A stretch of 64,000 nt of DNA from positions 1 through 64,000 of the forward strand of contig NZXG01000038.1 in the NCBI GenBank assembly GCA_002701845.1, in the 5' to 3' direction. The number at the start of each line of letters is the position of its first letter. Position 1 is the stretch's first letter. The position numbers and the translations under genes were made by a program. The notes below the pieces were generated by a model. The model was not told the origin of the DNA. It worked only from the letters and a program-made list of their open reading frames with translations, and did not search any database. This document shows positions 48,801 through 58,514 of this stretch, piece by piece. Origin of the DNA: Pseudomonadales bacterium. GTDB lineage: Bacteria > Pseudomonadota > Gammaproteobacteria > Pseudomonadales > Ketobacteraceae.

Positions 48801-50261
48801 ATGCCGGCAGAACTTCTTGAGAAGCGGACATCCGGGGTGGTACTGCACCCCACCTCGTTACCCGGTCGACAGTTTCAGGGTAGCTTCGGGACAGATGCCT
48901 ATCGCTGGGTGGACTGGTTGCAGGGCGCTGGCTTCGGCATCTGGCAGATACTGCCGCTGTGCCCGGTAGCCGATGGTTCTCCCTACAACAGCTATTCCGC
49001 CTTTGCCGGCAACCCGGATTTCATCGACCTGGAGCAACTGCAGCAGTGGGGCTGGCCCGGCAAGCTGGACTCCCGGATAGATCGCCGCCAACTGCGGGAG
49101 GGACTGACCGCGGCTTGTCACTGGCTGCAGCAGAACCAGGCCCATCCCCTGTACCGGGAATACCAACAGTTTCTGGCCCAGTCCCCCTGGTTGACCGACA
49201 CTGTGCGCTTTATGGTGTTAAAGCAGCTGCACCCGGAGCCCTGGACTCAGTGGCCCCAGCCCCTGCGACAACGGGACAACGACGCCCTGGCCAGCTTCGA
49301 CAGCGAACAGGAAGAAGCCCTGGCGCAACAGAAATTGATTCAGTTTCTGTTTCATTACCAATGGCACCAATTGAAAGCCTACGCCAATGAGCGCGGAGTC
49401 AGGCTGTTTGGCGATCTGCCCATATTCGTATCCCATAACAGTGCCGATGTTTGGGCCAATCAGGCCCTGTATAAGCTGGATCCGGACGGCACTCCCCAAG
49501 TGGTGGCGGGCGTGCCTCCGGATTATTTCTCGGCCACCGGTCAACGTTGGGGCAACCCGCTGTATTTATGGGATGGCCACCGGGCATCCGGCTTCAAATG
49601 GTGGCGTGACCGCCTCAATCACAGCCTGCAACTCTATGACGCCGTGCGCATCGATCACTTTCGCGGTTTTGTGGCCAGTTGGGAAATCCCGGCGGAGGAA
49701 CCCACGGCCATTCAGGGCCAATGGGTGGAGGCGGCGGGGGATGAATTATTCCGGGCCCTGTTGCAGGAGCGGGATGACCTGCCACTGATTGCCGAAGACC
49801 TGGGTATCATCACTGAAGATGTGGTGGCCCTGCGGCGAAAGTACGGGCTGCCCGGGATGAAAATTCTGCAGTTCGCGTTCGACAGTGACGGCTTCAATCC
49901 CTATCTGCCCCACAATCATACGGCGGACACGGTAATCTACACCGGTACCCATGACAACAACACCACCCTGGGCTGGTACCGACACCTGAACGACCACGTG
50001 CGCAATCGGGTCCGTGACTACTACTGCGCGCCGACTGAACCCATGCCCTGGCCCTTGATCCAAAGCGCCCTGGCCTCCCCCGCCCGCTGGGCCATGGTAC
50101 CGCTACAGGATCTGCTGGAACTGGGAGAGGAGGATCGTATGAATACCCCTGGCACCACCGAGGGCAATTGGGGCTGGCGGTTTCAATGGTCGCAGTTCCC
50201 GGAAGGGCTTGCCGGCCGCATGCGGTACCTCAATCAGCTGTACAACCGGCAGCCGGCATAA
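48801..50261 (+). CDS. malQ: 4-alpha-glucanotransferase (GH77)
   Basis: A 486-residue amylomaltase/disproportionating enzyme. It begins with RTSGVVLHPTSLPG, a GH77 hallmark, and carries FGLD-like LFGDLPIFVSHNSADVW, YDAVRIDHFRGF (nucleophile Asp), IAEDLGIITEDV (acid/base Glu) and TGTHDNNTTLGWY. It recycles maltodextrins released when phosphorylase and GH57 act on glycogen. It is convergent with glgP, with only 15 bases between stops. Confidence 0.96.
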   Translation: MPAELLEKRTSGVVLHPTSLPGRQFQGSFGTDAYRWVDWLQGAGFGIWQILPLCPVADGSPYNSYSAFAGNPDFIDLEQLQQWGWPGKLDSRIDRRQLREGLTAACHWLQQNQAHPLYREYQQFLAQSPWLTDTVRFMVLKQLHPEPWTQWPQPLRQRDNDALASFDSEQEEALAQQKLIQFLFHYQWHQLKAYANERGVRLFGDLPIFVSHNSADVWANQALYKLDPDGTPQVVAGVPPDYFSATGQRWGNPLYLWDGHRASGFKWWRDRLNHSLQLYDAVRIDHFRGFVASWEIPAEEPTAIQGQWVEAAGDELFRALLQERDDLPLIAEDLGIITEDVVALRRKYGLPGMKILQFAFDSDGFNPYLPHNHTADTVIYTGTHDNNTTLGWYRHLNDHVRNRVRDYYCAPTEPMPWPLIQSALASPARWAMVPLQDLLELGEEDRMNTPGTTEGNWGWRFQWSQFPEGLAGRMRYLNQLYNRQPA

Positions 50262-50276
50262 CTCCCGTGATCATTG

Positions 50277-52835
50277 CTACAGCCAGATCATGGCGCCGGC
50301 CTCAAAGCGCTGGCCCAGCTCCGGATGATAGGGGTAGACCCGCAGCTTGTAACACTGCTTGCCACTTTCCGCCAGGTTAACGGTTAATTCATACAGCGCC
50401 CGCCCGTCTTCCAGCGCGCCACTGTGCACCAGTTGAAAACAGGAATGGCGTTCAAACTGCCCGTCCCGGTCCAGGGTGCCCACCAGGCAATCCACGGTAA
50501 CGTCCTCGGGCGCCAGACCCGCCAGATTCACCGCCACCCGCACTGCGAAAGTATCATCCCGGAACAGGGATTCAGCGGGTTCATCCAGCCGCTCCACACT
50601 GACATGGGGCCAGCATTCCCGCACCTGTCGTTTCCAGGTTGCCAAGGCCCGGGCATGCTCGAATTCATTGTTCCACAGCTGACGACCGTGACGAATGGCG
50701 GGGTTGTAGAAATCCCGTAGATAGTCCATCACCATACGCTGGGCGTTGAACGCGGGAATCAGTGATTCCATGGCGTTCTTGCTCATTTCGATCCAGTCCA
50801 CGGAAAAACCATGACCGTCACGGGCGTAATACAAAGGAACAACATCGTTCTCCAGCATATCCATCAGCTCATTGGCTTCCTCGCGATCGCGGAAGTCCGG
50901 GGAAAACTGGGGGCCGTGGGGGGTGATGGCCCACCCGTTCTTACCGTTGTAGCCCTCATCCCACCAGCCGTCCAGCACACTGAGATTGAGCACGCCGTTA
51001 AGCCCCGCCTTCTGCCCGGAGGTGCCGCTGGCTTCCAACGGATACGCCGGGTTATTGAGCCACACGTCCACCCCGGTCACCAGTTTACGCGCCAGTGCCA
51101 TATCATAATCCTCCAGCAACACGATACGGCCCTCGAATTCCGGATCGTGGGCGAAGTGATGAATCTGACGGATAAATTCCTGCCCCGGATGATCGCTGGG
51201 GTGAGCCTTGCCGGCAAAGATCAGCACCACCGGACATTCCGGATCGTTCAGCAGACGGGACAGGCGGGCGCGGTCGGAGAAGATCAGGGTGGCCCGCTTG
51301 TAAGTGGCAAAGCGCCGGGCAAATCCGATAGTCAGAATATCCGTTTTGCGGGGTTTGATGTAACGGGTCAGGCGCCGGATCTGGGATTCGCTGATACCAT
51401 TGCGACGGTTTTGCTCCACGCTGCGCTCATGCACCGTCTCCAGCATTTTGGCCTTGAGGGATTGGCGCACACTCCAGAAACTGTGAAAGGGAATATCCTG
51501 AATCTTGCTCCAGAAACCGGGGTTCAATAATTCCGTACGCCAGCCGCCACCGAACTGCAGGTCAAACATGTTCATCCATTCATTGGCCAGGAAGGTGGGT
51601 ACGTGAACACCATTGGTAACATAGCGCACCGGATTTTCTTCGGGTTCGATCTGCGGCCAGATGTAGCGTTCCATCTCCGAGGCCACATGACCGTGAATCC
51701 GGCTGACGCCATTATGGAAACGGGAGCCCCGCAGGGCCAGCGCGGTCATATTGAAGCCATGGCTGTTCACCGGGCTGGCCCCCAGGCTCAGGAAGTGCTC
51801 CATATCAATACCCAGCTCGCCGATATATTCTGAAAAGTAATATTCGATCAGGCGATGATCGAATATATCGTGGCCCGCCGGTACCGGGGTATGGGTGGTA
51901 AATACCGTATTGCCCGCCACTGCCTCCAGAGCGGTGGCAAAGTCCAGCCCCGACTGCACCATTTCCCGGCAGCGTTCCAACACCTGAAACGCCGCATGGC
52001 CTTCATTCATATGCCACACGGTGGGCTGCAGCCCCAACGCCCGTTTGGCCCGGACGCCGCCGATACCCAGAATCATTTCCTGCAACAGGCGGTTGGTGGC
52101 ATCACCGCCGTACAGCTGATAAGTGATGCGGCGATCCTCATCGGCGTTGCTGGCCAGGTCGCTGTCCAGCAGATAGAGATTGTTGTGGCCCACCCGGGCC
52201 ACCCAGACCTGCAGATCAATGGTGCGCCCGGGCACCTGAATACTGACCCGAACCGAATTGCCTTCCGCATCCCGCGCCGGCTGCAATGGCAGATCCTGAA
52301 ACCGGGACGGGTTATACTGCGCCACCTGATTGCCGTGACTGTCGATCTGCTGGGTGAAGTAGCCCTGCCGATAGAGCATGCCAATGGCGGCGAACGGGAG
52401 CCCCAGATCACTGGCGGCCTTGCAGTGGTCGCCGGCCAGAATACCCAGGCCCCCGGAATAAATGGGCACACTTTCGTGCAGACCGAATTCAGCGCAGGAA
52501 TAGGCGATCAGATCCGCCTGGGGATCCAGCAACTTGCGCACCACCTTGCTGGGTTTGGTCTTCAGATAGGCGTCATAGGTGGAAACGACCTTGGCGTAAT
52601 CCTGCATATAGGCCGGATCTTCCGCCGCCTCCTCCAGTTTGCGTTGCTCGATGCGACGCAGGAATAATTTCGGGTTGTGGCCGGTTTGTTCCCACAGTTC
52701 CCGATCCATGCGGAAAAACAAGCCACGGATCTGCCGGTCCCAACTGTAGATCATGTTGTTGGCAAGCTCTTCCAGCCGTTGCAGCGACTGCGGGATCTCG
52801 GGTTGCACTTCGACACTGTATAAGGTTCCGGGCAT
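50277..52835 (-). CDS. glgP: Alpha-glucan phosphorylase (GT35)
   Basis: An 852-residue phosphorylase of the branch that differs in its N-terminus from E. coli GlgP/MalP. It releases glucose-1-phosphate from glycogen. The PLP lysine lies in GTSGQKAGLNGVLNLSVLDGWW. The N-terminal glucan-binding half has YSGGLGILAGDHCKAASDLGLP and WHMNEGHAAF. The catalytic fold is complete, and about 120 C-terminal residues form an extra beta-rich domain (from about residue 735). It is on the opposite strand to malQ and divergent from glk. Confidence 0.93.
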   Translation of the reverse strand: MPGTLYSVEVQPEIPQSLQRLEELANNMIYSWDRQIRGLFFRMDRELWEQTGHNPKLFLRRIEQRKLEEAAEDPAYMQDYAKVVSTYDAYLKTKPSKVVRKLLDPQADLIAYSCAEFGLHESVPIYSGGLGILAGDHCKAASDLGLPFAAIGMLYRQGYFTQQIDSHGNQVAQYNPSRFQDLPLQPARDAEGNSVRVSIQVPGRTIDLQVWVARVGHNNLYLLDSDLASNADEDRRITYQLYGGDATNRLLQEMILGIGGVRAKRALGLQPTVWHMNEGHAAFQVLERCREMVQSGLDFATALEAVAGNTVFTTHTPVPAGHDIFDHRLIEYYFSEYIGELGIDMEHFLSLGASPVNSHGFNMTALALRGSRFHNGVSRIHGHVASEMERYIWPQIEPEENPVRYVTNGVHVPTFLANEWMNMFDLQFGGGWRTELLNPGFWSKIQDIPFHSFWSVRQSLKAKMLETVHERSVEQNRRNGISESQIRRLTRYIKPRKTDILTIGFARRFATYKRATLIFSDRARLSRLLNDPECPVVLIFAGKAHPSDHPGQEFIRQIHHFAHDPEFEGRIVLLEDYDMALARKLVTGVDVWLNNPAYPLEASGTSGQKAGLNGVLNLSVLDGWWDEGYNGKNGWAITPHGPQFSPDFRDREEANELMDMLENDVVPLYYARDGHGFSVDWIEMSKNAMESLIPAFNAQRMVMDYLRDFYNPAIRHGRQLWNNEFEHARALATWKRQVRECWPHVSVERLDEPAESLFRDDTFAVRVAVNLAGLAPEDVTVDCLVGTLDRDGQFERHSCFQLVHSGALEDGRALYELTVNLAESGKQCYKLRVYPYHPELGQRFEAGAMIWL

Positions 52836-52983
52836 GATGCTGTTCCTGGCAGAAATTGTTAATCTAGTGATCTGATTGGACGGGCTTGTATCTGCTTAAT
52901 CATTGCAGAGCCTGTTATACCAATCAATACATCAATACACCATGCAATAATCGGTGCATCCATAGCAATAGTGGAGACTAATC

Positions 52984-53940
52984 ATGACGGCGTTGGTGGC
53001 GGACGTGGGCGGAACCAAGAGTCAGCTGCGTCTGATTTCCGAAAGTGGTACTCCGATTCATGAAATAACGGTATTGAACCGGGACTTCCCCAGTTTCGAG
53101 GATCTGCTGGGCCGGTTTATGCAAAAACAGCCGGCAGTGCGCTATGGCGTCATTGCCGTGGCCGGCCCGGTGGACCACGGGAAGCGCTGCCAGATGACCA
53201 ACCTGCCCTGGATCCTGGATGCCGACAACCTGTGCCGGGAATGTGGTTTCCACCAGGTTATGCTGCTGAACGACCTGCAGGCCACCGCCTGGGGCATGAC
53301 GGATCCTGACATCCAGCACCAACTGGCGATACTGCGGGGTACCGGGTTAAATTTCAAGCAGCCGGTGGTGGTGATCAGCCCCGGCACCGGTCTGGGAGAG
53401 GCCTGTATTCTGCCCCACCCCACGGGTTTCGTCATCAGCGCCACCGAGGGCGGGCACAAATCCGTAGCGCCCTTCAATGCCCGCAGCGCAGAACTGGTGC
53501 ACCAACACTGGCAACAGCACGATTTCCCCCCCAGCTGGGAGAACTGGTTTTCCGGGTCGGGGTTTGCGGATCTGTATCGGGCCCTGTACCCGGAGCTGCC
53601 GGTGCCGGACAATGCCACCCTGGGGCGTGAGGCCCTGGCGGACACCACATCGCCGGCGGGCCAGTGCATGCAGTTATTCGCCGAGGCGATCTATGCGGAA
53701 GCCGGCAATCTGGTATTACAGTATCTGGCCTGGGGCGGCATCATCGTTGCCGGCGGCATTCCCCCCAAACTGGAGCATTTCTTTCAGCAACCGGCCGCCA
53801 TCGACTACGTGCACAAAAAAAATGAATACGTGGATCGACTGGCCCGGGTGCCGGTGGCCCTGTGCCGCCTGACCGAGATCCCCCTGGCCGGTGCCGCCCG
53901 CTTTTTACAGGTGAATTTGCAGAACCCGGGGGTCTTCTGA
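52984..53940 (+). CDS. glk: Glucokinase
   Basis: A 318-residue bacterial-type glucokinase (ROK-unrelated, Glk family). It has the N-terminal phosphate motif LVADVGGTKSQLRL, NLPW, LNDLQATAWG (catalytic Asp), ISPGTGLGEA and ATEGGHKSVAPF. It phosphorylates free glucose, for example that freed by MalQ or GH57, to glucose-6-phosphate. GTGGAG lies just before the ATG. It is divergent from glgP with a 148-base intergenic region. The bases around its stop are tandemly duplicated. Confidence 0.95.
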   Translation: MTALVADVGGTKSQLRLISESGTPIHEITVLNRDFPSFEDLLGRFMQKQPAVRYGVIAVAGPVDHGKRCQMTNLPWILDADNLCRECGFHQVMLLNDLQATAWGMTDPDIQHQLAILRGTGLNFKQPVVVISPGTGLGEACILPHPTGFVISATEGGHKSVAPFNARSAELVHQHWQQHDFPPSWENWFSGSGFADLYRALYPELPVPDNATLGREALADTTSPAGQCMQLFAEAIYAEAGNLVLQYLAWGGIIVAGGIPPKLEHFFQQPAAIDYVHKKNEYVDRLARVPVALCRLTEIPLAGAARFLQVNLQNPGVF

Positions 53941-53953
53941 CGGGGTCTTCTGA
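53928..53953 (+). repeat. Short tandem duplication spanning the glk stop codon
   Basis: GGGGTCTTCTGA occurs twice in a row around the glk stop (about 53929-53940 and 53942-53953, one base between). Each copy contains a TGA, so the second provides a backup-like repeat outside the coding frame. Confidence 0.7.
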
Positions 53954-54073
53954 ATCGGCAACTTCGGAACAGGCAACGTCTGAATAAGTTCCAATGGCTG
54001 GTACCGGGAGGCATCACAGATCCCCGGGTGCCTTCAGTTCACCGGCCCGGCTTGATATGCTTGACAGGTCCTA

Positions 54074-55780
54074 ATGTGCCGACGCTTGAGGGGACACCGC
54101 TTGTCTTACGCCGCTACCAACTGGCCCCGGTGGGATCATCACTTTCTCCCCTGGGACCCCACCCTTGCTGAGCAATTGCTGCGTCAACGCCAGCCCACTC
54201 CTTTTCGCCCTGATTGGCTGCTGCAGGGGCTGGTGACGTTGCAATTCAGTTTTGGCCAGGTATCAGCAGCAGCACAGCTCTGGCTTGCCAATCACTGCGG
54301 TGTGGCGATCACCGATGTACGGGCGCTGATGTCTTTCTATCACTTCCTGAGGGAATCTGAGCCTCCCCGTTATCAGCTGTATTTCGCCAATAATATCGTG
54401 GAGCAACAGAACGGGCTGGAACCCATATTGAACCGCTTACGCAGCAAGCTGGCGAGCGCTGACTGCCGCCTGGAAACCACTTCCTGCATAGGCCAGAGTG
54501 ACCGTCCGCTGTCAGCCCTGGTGAACGGCTTGCCGGTGGTGGGTATCAACCAGGACAACCTCGACGAACTGTGCCAGTTGCTGAACTCCGGGGTGCCGGT
54601 TGGACGCTGGCCCGAGCACTGGTTTCCCCCCGCGGATGATCTACGTCACGCCGGCCCCATGACCCGCTACGATTACCATCCGGGAATGGCCCTGCGACAC
54701 TGCCAGAAGCTGAGCAGCGAGGCAATCATCGGCCTCATCAGCCAGGCCGGACTGCGGGGTCTGGGGGGCGCCGGCTTTCCCACCGCGTTAAAGTGGCTCG
54801 GCTGTCAGCACCAGCCCGCCGCCACCCGCTATTTAATCTGCAATGCCGATGAGGGTGAACCCGGCACCTTCAAAGACCGCTATTATCTGCGCCAGCAAAC
54901 CGACCCGGTGATCGAGGGCATGCTGATTGCCGCCCGGGCCATTGGTGCCAGCCAGGGCTTTATTTATCTGCGGGCGGAGTATCTGTATCTGTATCACCAC
55001 CTGCAGCAGCGACTGGAAGAATGGCGCCGGCAGGGATACCTGGGCCGCGATTTTGATATCGAAGTCCAGGTGGGGGCCGGGGCCTATATCTGTGGCGAGG
55101 AATCCGCGCTGATCAATTCGCTGGCGGGGCAACGGGGTATTCCCCGCCCCAAGCCCCCGTTCCCCGGGGAACGGGGTTTGTTCGACAAACCCACAGTGGT
55201 CAATAACGTGGAAACCTTTGCCGCTGTCACCTGCATCATCCAGCAGGGACCGGCGGCGTTTCGGGAACAGGGCAGCGACACTTCACCGGGGACCCGGGTA
55301 CACAGTGTGTCCGGCGACTGCCCGCGGCCGGGTCTGTACGAACTGGCGCAGGGCACGCCGCTGCGGCGTCTGCTGCAACTCTGTGGCGGGGAGCAGGCCG
55401 GCTGCGTCCAGGTGGGGGGCCCTTCCGGGGCTTTGTTGTTCCCGGAACAATTCGATTCCACTCTGGACTTTGACAGCCCCGGCCGCGGCGGCGCGATAAT
55501 GGTATTCGATCAAACCCGTTCGGTGGCCGATATCGCCGGTAACTTCACCCGCTTCTTTCGCTATGAAAGCTGCGGCTTCTGTACGCCCTGTCGCGCTGGC
55601 ACCGTGGCTCTGGAGCATTTGCTGAAGCGACTGCAGCAACAGCCGGAGCGCCGTTTGCAGGCGATGGAGGATATTATGGAATTAAGCGAGCTGATGGCGG
55701 AGACCAGTCACTGCGGATTGGGTAAAACCGCCGCCCTGCCGGCCCGCAATCTGATCAGCCGTTGGGTGGCCCATGACTGA
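54074..55780 (+). CDS. hoxF: NAD-reducing hydrogenase diaphorase subunit HoxF
   Basis: A 568-residue flavoprotein that exchanges electrons between NAD(H) and the hydrogenase (group 3d). The N-terminal 150 residues are NuoE-like but lack most [2Fe-2S] ligands (only SCIGQSD keeps a Cys). The NuoF-like part has the FMN/NADH motifs GLRGLGGAGFPTALKW, NADEGEPGTFKDR and GAGAYICGEESALI, and the [4Fe-4S] site ESCGFCTPCRAGT...HCGLG. ATG 54074 has a weak ribosome site. TTG 54101 has a strong GAGGG seven bases upstream and may be the true start (MSYAATNWP). No separate hoxE is present. Confidence 0.94.
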   Translation: MCRRLRGHRLSYAATNWPRWDHHFLPWDPTLAEQLLRQRQPTPFRPDWLLQGLVTLQFSFGQVSAAAQLWLANHCGVAITDVRALMSFYHFLRESEPPRYQLYFANNIVEQQNGLEPILNRLRSKLASADCRLETTSCIGQSDRPLSALVNGLPVVGINQDNLDELCQLLNSGVPVGRWPEHWFPPADDLRHAGPMTRYDYHPGMALRHCQKLSSEAIIGLISQAGLRGLGGAGFPTALKWLGCQHQPAATRYLICNADEGEPGTFKDRYYLRQQTDPVIEGMLIAARAIGASQGFIYLRAEYLYLYHHLQQRLEEWRRQGYLGRDFDIEVQVGAGAYICGEESALINSLAGQRGIPRPKPPFPGERGLFDKPTVVNNVETFAAVTCIIQQGPAAFREQGSDTSPGTRVHSVSGDCPRPGLYELAQGTPLRRLLQLCGGEQAGCVQVGGPSGALLFPEQFDSTLDFDSPGRGGAIMVFDQTRSVADIAGNFTRFFRYESCGFCTPCRAGTVALEHLLKRLQQQPERRLQAMEDIMELSELMAETSHCGLGKTAALPARNLISRWVAHD

Positions 55781-56531
55781 GAAGCGCAGTTTTACTCTGG
55801 ACCAGCAGGAAATACCGTTTCAGCCGGGGGACAGCATTCTGCAGGCGGCCCAGCGGGCCGGGGTCTATGTGCCGCATCTGTGCTTCCATCCGGATTTCTC
55901 CGCCAACGGCAGTTGCCGGTTATGCGTGGTCAGCATCGCAGGTAAAACCGTGGCCGCCTGCCATTATCCGGCCCGCAGCGGGCTGCAGGTAACCATGAAC
56001 AATTCGCGCCTGCAACAACAACGTCTACGACTACTGCAACTGCTGTTTGCTGAAGGCAACCATTTTTGCCCCAGTTGCGAAGTGAGTGGCAGTTGTCAGT
56101 TGCAGGCCCTGGCCTACGATCTGGGCATGACCCATTATCACTACGACCCCTTTTATCCCCAGCGTCCCCGCGATGGCAGTCACCCGGATTTTTTCATTGA
56201 CACGGACCGCTGTATCTTCTGCGATCTGTGTGGCCGTGCCGGCACAGAGCAGGATCACAAGCCCGTATACCGGTTGGGGGGCCGGGGTGAGCAGACCCGG
56301 CTGCTGATTTACAGCGCCAGCGGCAAGCTGGGGGATTCCCGGGCAGCGGCGGATGACAAGGCCGCCCATGTGTGTCCGGTGGGCTGCATTCTGCCCCGGG
56401 AGGGTCATTACCGGGACCCCATCGGTGAGCGTGTGTATGACGCCAGCCCCATTCACTGGGTGGGCAACCGGCGGCGGGATCAGCACGCTGCGCCGGCCGC
56501 CGATAGCGCAGGAGACCCATCCCATGACTGA
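55773..56531 (+). CDS. hoxU: NAD-reducing hydrogenase diaphorase subunit HoxU
   Basis: A 252-residue iron-sulfur protein equivalent to the NuoG N-terminus. A [2Fe-2S] ferredoxin domain (LCFHPDFSANGSCRLCVV...CHYPAR) is followed by a His-Cys type [4Fe-4S] site (HFCPSCEVSGSCQLQ) and a further cluster region CIFCDLCGRAG...HVCPVGC. It relays electrons between HoxF and HoxY. The start overlaps the hoxF stop by eight bases. The C-terminal 20 residues are Ala/Asp-rich and atypical but short. Confidence 0.95.
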   Translation: MTEKRSFTLDQQEIPFQPGDSILQAAQRAGVYVPHLCFHPDFSANGSCRLCVVSIAGKTVAACHYPARSGLQVTMNNSRLQQQRLRLLQLLFAEGNHFCPSCEVSGSCQLQALAYDLGMTHYHYDPFYPQRPRDGSHPDFFIDTDRCIFCDLCGRAGTEQDHKPVYRLGGRGEQTRLLIYSASGKLGDSRAAADDKAAHVCPVGCILPREGHYRDPIGERVYDASPIHWVGNRRRDQHAAPAADSAGDPSHD

Positions 56532-57066
56532 GCCCCGGGTAAAAGTGGCCACCTGCTCCCTGGCCGGATGTTTTGGCTGTCATATGTCATTTCTGGATAT
56601 GGACGAAGCCATCGTGCCGCTGATTCAGCGCATCGAATTCGACCGTTCCCCCCTCACCGATATCAAACAAATCGGGCGTTGCGATATTGGCCTGGTGGAA
56701 GGCGGCCTGTGCAATACGGAAAATCGCGAGGTACTGCATCAGTTTCGCGCGCATTGCAATATTCTGGTGGCGGTGGGGGCCTGCGCCATCAATGGCGGTG
56801 TGCCCGCCATGCGCAATCATTATCCGCTGGCGGAATGCCTGGCGGAATCCTATCTCAACGGCGTCAATGTGGTGAATCCGCAGATTCCACGGGATGCGGA
56901 ATTGCCGCCGCTGCTGGAGCAGGTGATCCCCATTGGTCAGGAGGTGCGGGTGGATTACTTCCTTCCCGGTTGCCCGCCACCGGCGGCGGCGTTCATGGAA
57001 ATTGTCAGCGCGGTGCTGGAACAACGGGAGCCGCAACTGGAATACCAGCAACGGAGGTTTGACTGA
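56524..57066 (+). CDS. hoxY: [NiFe]-hydrogenase small subunit HoxY
   Basis: A 180-residue small subunit with ATG at 56524 overlapping the hoxU stop. It carries only the proximal [4Fe-4S] site typical of group 3d: CSLAGCFGCHMSFLD, VGACAINGGVP and LPGCPPP supply the ligands. There is no Tat signal, so the enzyme is cytoplasmic. It pairs with HoxH; the two genes overlap by one base (TGATG). Confidence 0.95.
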   Translation: MTEPRVKVATCSLAGCFGCHMSFLDMDEAIVPLIQRIEFDRSPLTDIKQIGRCDIGLVEGGLCNTENREVLHQFRAHCNILVAVGACAINGGVPAMRNHYPLAECLAESYLNGVNVVNPQIPRDAELPPLLEQVIPIGQEVRVDYFLPGCPPPAAAFMEIVSAVLEQREPQLEYQQRRFD

Positions 57067-58514
57067 TGAGCCGGCGGGTTGCCATTGACCCGGTCACCCG
57101 GGTGGAGGGTCACGGCAAGGTGACGCTGATGGTGGACGACGACAACCGCATCACTGAAGCCAGACTGCATATTGTTGAGTTTCGTGGCTTTGAAAAATTC
57201 ATCCAGGGTCGGCCTTACTGGGAACTGCCCCTGGTGGTGCAGCGCTTATGTGGTATTTGTCCGGTGAGCCATCATCTGGCCGCCGCCAAGGCCATTGACC
57301 AGATCGCCGGTGCCACCGAGTTAACGCCGGCGGCGTTGAAGCTGCGCCGGCTGATGCATTTCGCCCAGGTATTGCAATCCCATGCCCTGCACTTTTTTCA
57401 TCTGGCGGCGCCGGATCTGGTGTTCGGCTTTGACAGCGATGTCAGTCGCCGTAATCTGGTGGCGCTGATCCAGCAGCACGAGGCCCTGGCGCTGCAGGGC
57501 GTGCGAATCCGCAAATTCGGCCAGCAGATCATTGAGGCCATCTCCGGCAAGCGGATTCATGGCATTGCCGCCATACCCGGCGGCATGAACGCTGCTCTGG
57601 ACCCGGGAGCGGTACGGGAATTCCAAGATCGTGTTGGCGACATCAAGACCTGGTGTGAGCAAACCGTGCGACTGGTGCGCAAGTTGTATTTGCAGAACCG
57701 GCCGTTTCACGAGGCTTTTGGCCACACTGATGCGTCGTCCCTCAGCATTGTGGGCGGCGCGGATCAGCTGGAACTCTATGATGGCGATTTTAAGGTCATT
57801 GACGCCGACGGTGCCCTGCTGCACCGGCATCCGGCACGTCAGTATCACAGTCTGTTGCGGGAACAGGTAAAATCCTGGAGTTATATGAAATTTCCCTTTC
57901 TGGCTGACCACTCCCCCGCCACCGGCTGGTACCGGGTGGGCCCCCTGGCCCGGCTGAATACCTGTTGCGGCATTCCCACCCCGCTGGCGGAACAGGCCCG
58001 GGTGGATTATCTCACCACCCTTGGCAGCCCGGTGCAGTCGCCGCTGGCGTTTCACTGGGCCCGGATGATTGAAGCCCTGCACTGCGCCGAAGCCATTGGC
58101 AGCCTGTTGTCGGACCCGGATCTGAGCAGTGACGAGCTGCGGGTGCAGGGCGATAAATGTCACGAAGGTATTGGCGTGATCGAGGCGCCCCGGGGCACGC
58201 TGATTCATCACTATCAGATTAATGACGATGATCAGGTAACAATGGCCAACCTGATTGTCTCCACTACCCACAATAATCAGGCCATGAACGAAAGCATACG
58301 CCAGGTGGCGGCTCAGCATCTGGACGGCAGATCCCTGACTCCGGAGCTCCTGAATCTGGTGGAGGTGGCAATTCGGGCCTACGACCCCTGTCTGTCCTGC
58401 GCCACCCATGCCATGGGCAAAATGCCTTTGCTGCTGGCGCTGCAATCAACTTCGGGCAACCTGTTGCAATCCCTTAGCCGTGACGCGGACGGTCATATCC
58501 AATATGCGGATTAG
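57066..58514 (+). CDS. hoxH: [NiFe]-hydrogenase large subunit HoxH
   Basis: A 482-residue catalytic subunit that reversibly converts H2 to protons and electrons. The four Ni-Fe ligating cysteines are intact: LCGICPVSHH (about 62-71) and DPCLSCATHAMGK (about 440-452). The roughly 30-residue extension after the C-terminal motif is the peptide removed by HoxW after nickel insertion. The gene overlaps hoxY by one base and hoxW by 11 bases, so all are co-translated. hyp maturation genes are not in the window. Confidence 0.96.
   Translation: MSRRVAIDPVTRVEGHGKVTLMVDDDNRITEARLHIVEFRGFEKFIQGRPYWELPLVVQRLCGICPVSHHLAAAKAIDQIAGATELTPAALKLRRLMHFAQVLQSHALHFFHLAAPDLVFGFDSDVSRRNLVALIQQHEALALQGVRIRKFGQQIIEAISGKRIHGIAAIPGGMNAALDPGAVREFQDRVGDIKTWCEQTVRLVRKLYLQNRPFHEAFGHTDASSLSIVGGADQLELYDGDFKVIDADGALLHRHPARQYHSLLREQVKSWSYMKFPFLADHSPATGWYRVGPLARLNTCCGIPTPLAEQARVDYLTTLGSPVQSPLAFHWARMIEALHCAEAIGSLLSDPDLSSDELRVQGDKCHEGIGVIEAPRGTLIHHYQINDDDQVTMANLIVSTTHNNQAMNESIRQVAAQHLDGRSLTPELLNLVEVAIRAYDPCLSCATHAMGKMPLLLALQSTSGNLLQSLSRDADGHIQYAD

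Noticed and set aside
53999-54014. Sigma54-like -24/-12 element (TGGTACCGGGAGGCAT) before hoxF
   Set aside because: The GG and GC pairs are one base too close for a sigma54 promoter, which has strict spacing.
54061-54066. TTGACA box just before hoxF
   Set aside because: It lies only 8 bases before the ATG at 54074 and has no matching -10 before the gene.
57321-58445. 374-codon minus-strand frame opposite hoxH
   Set aside because: Antisense shadow of a clearly functional hoxH in a high-GC region.
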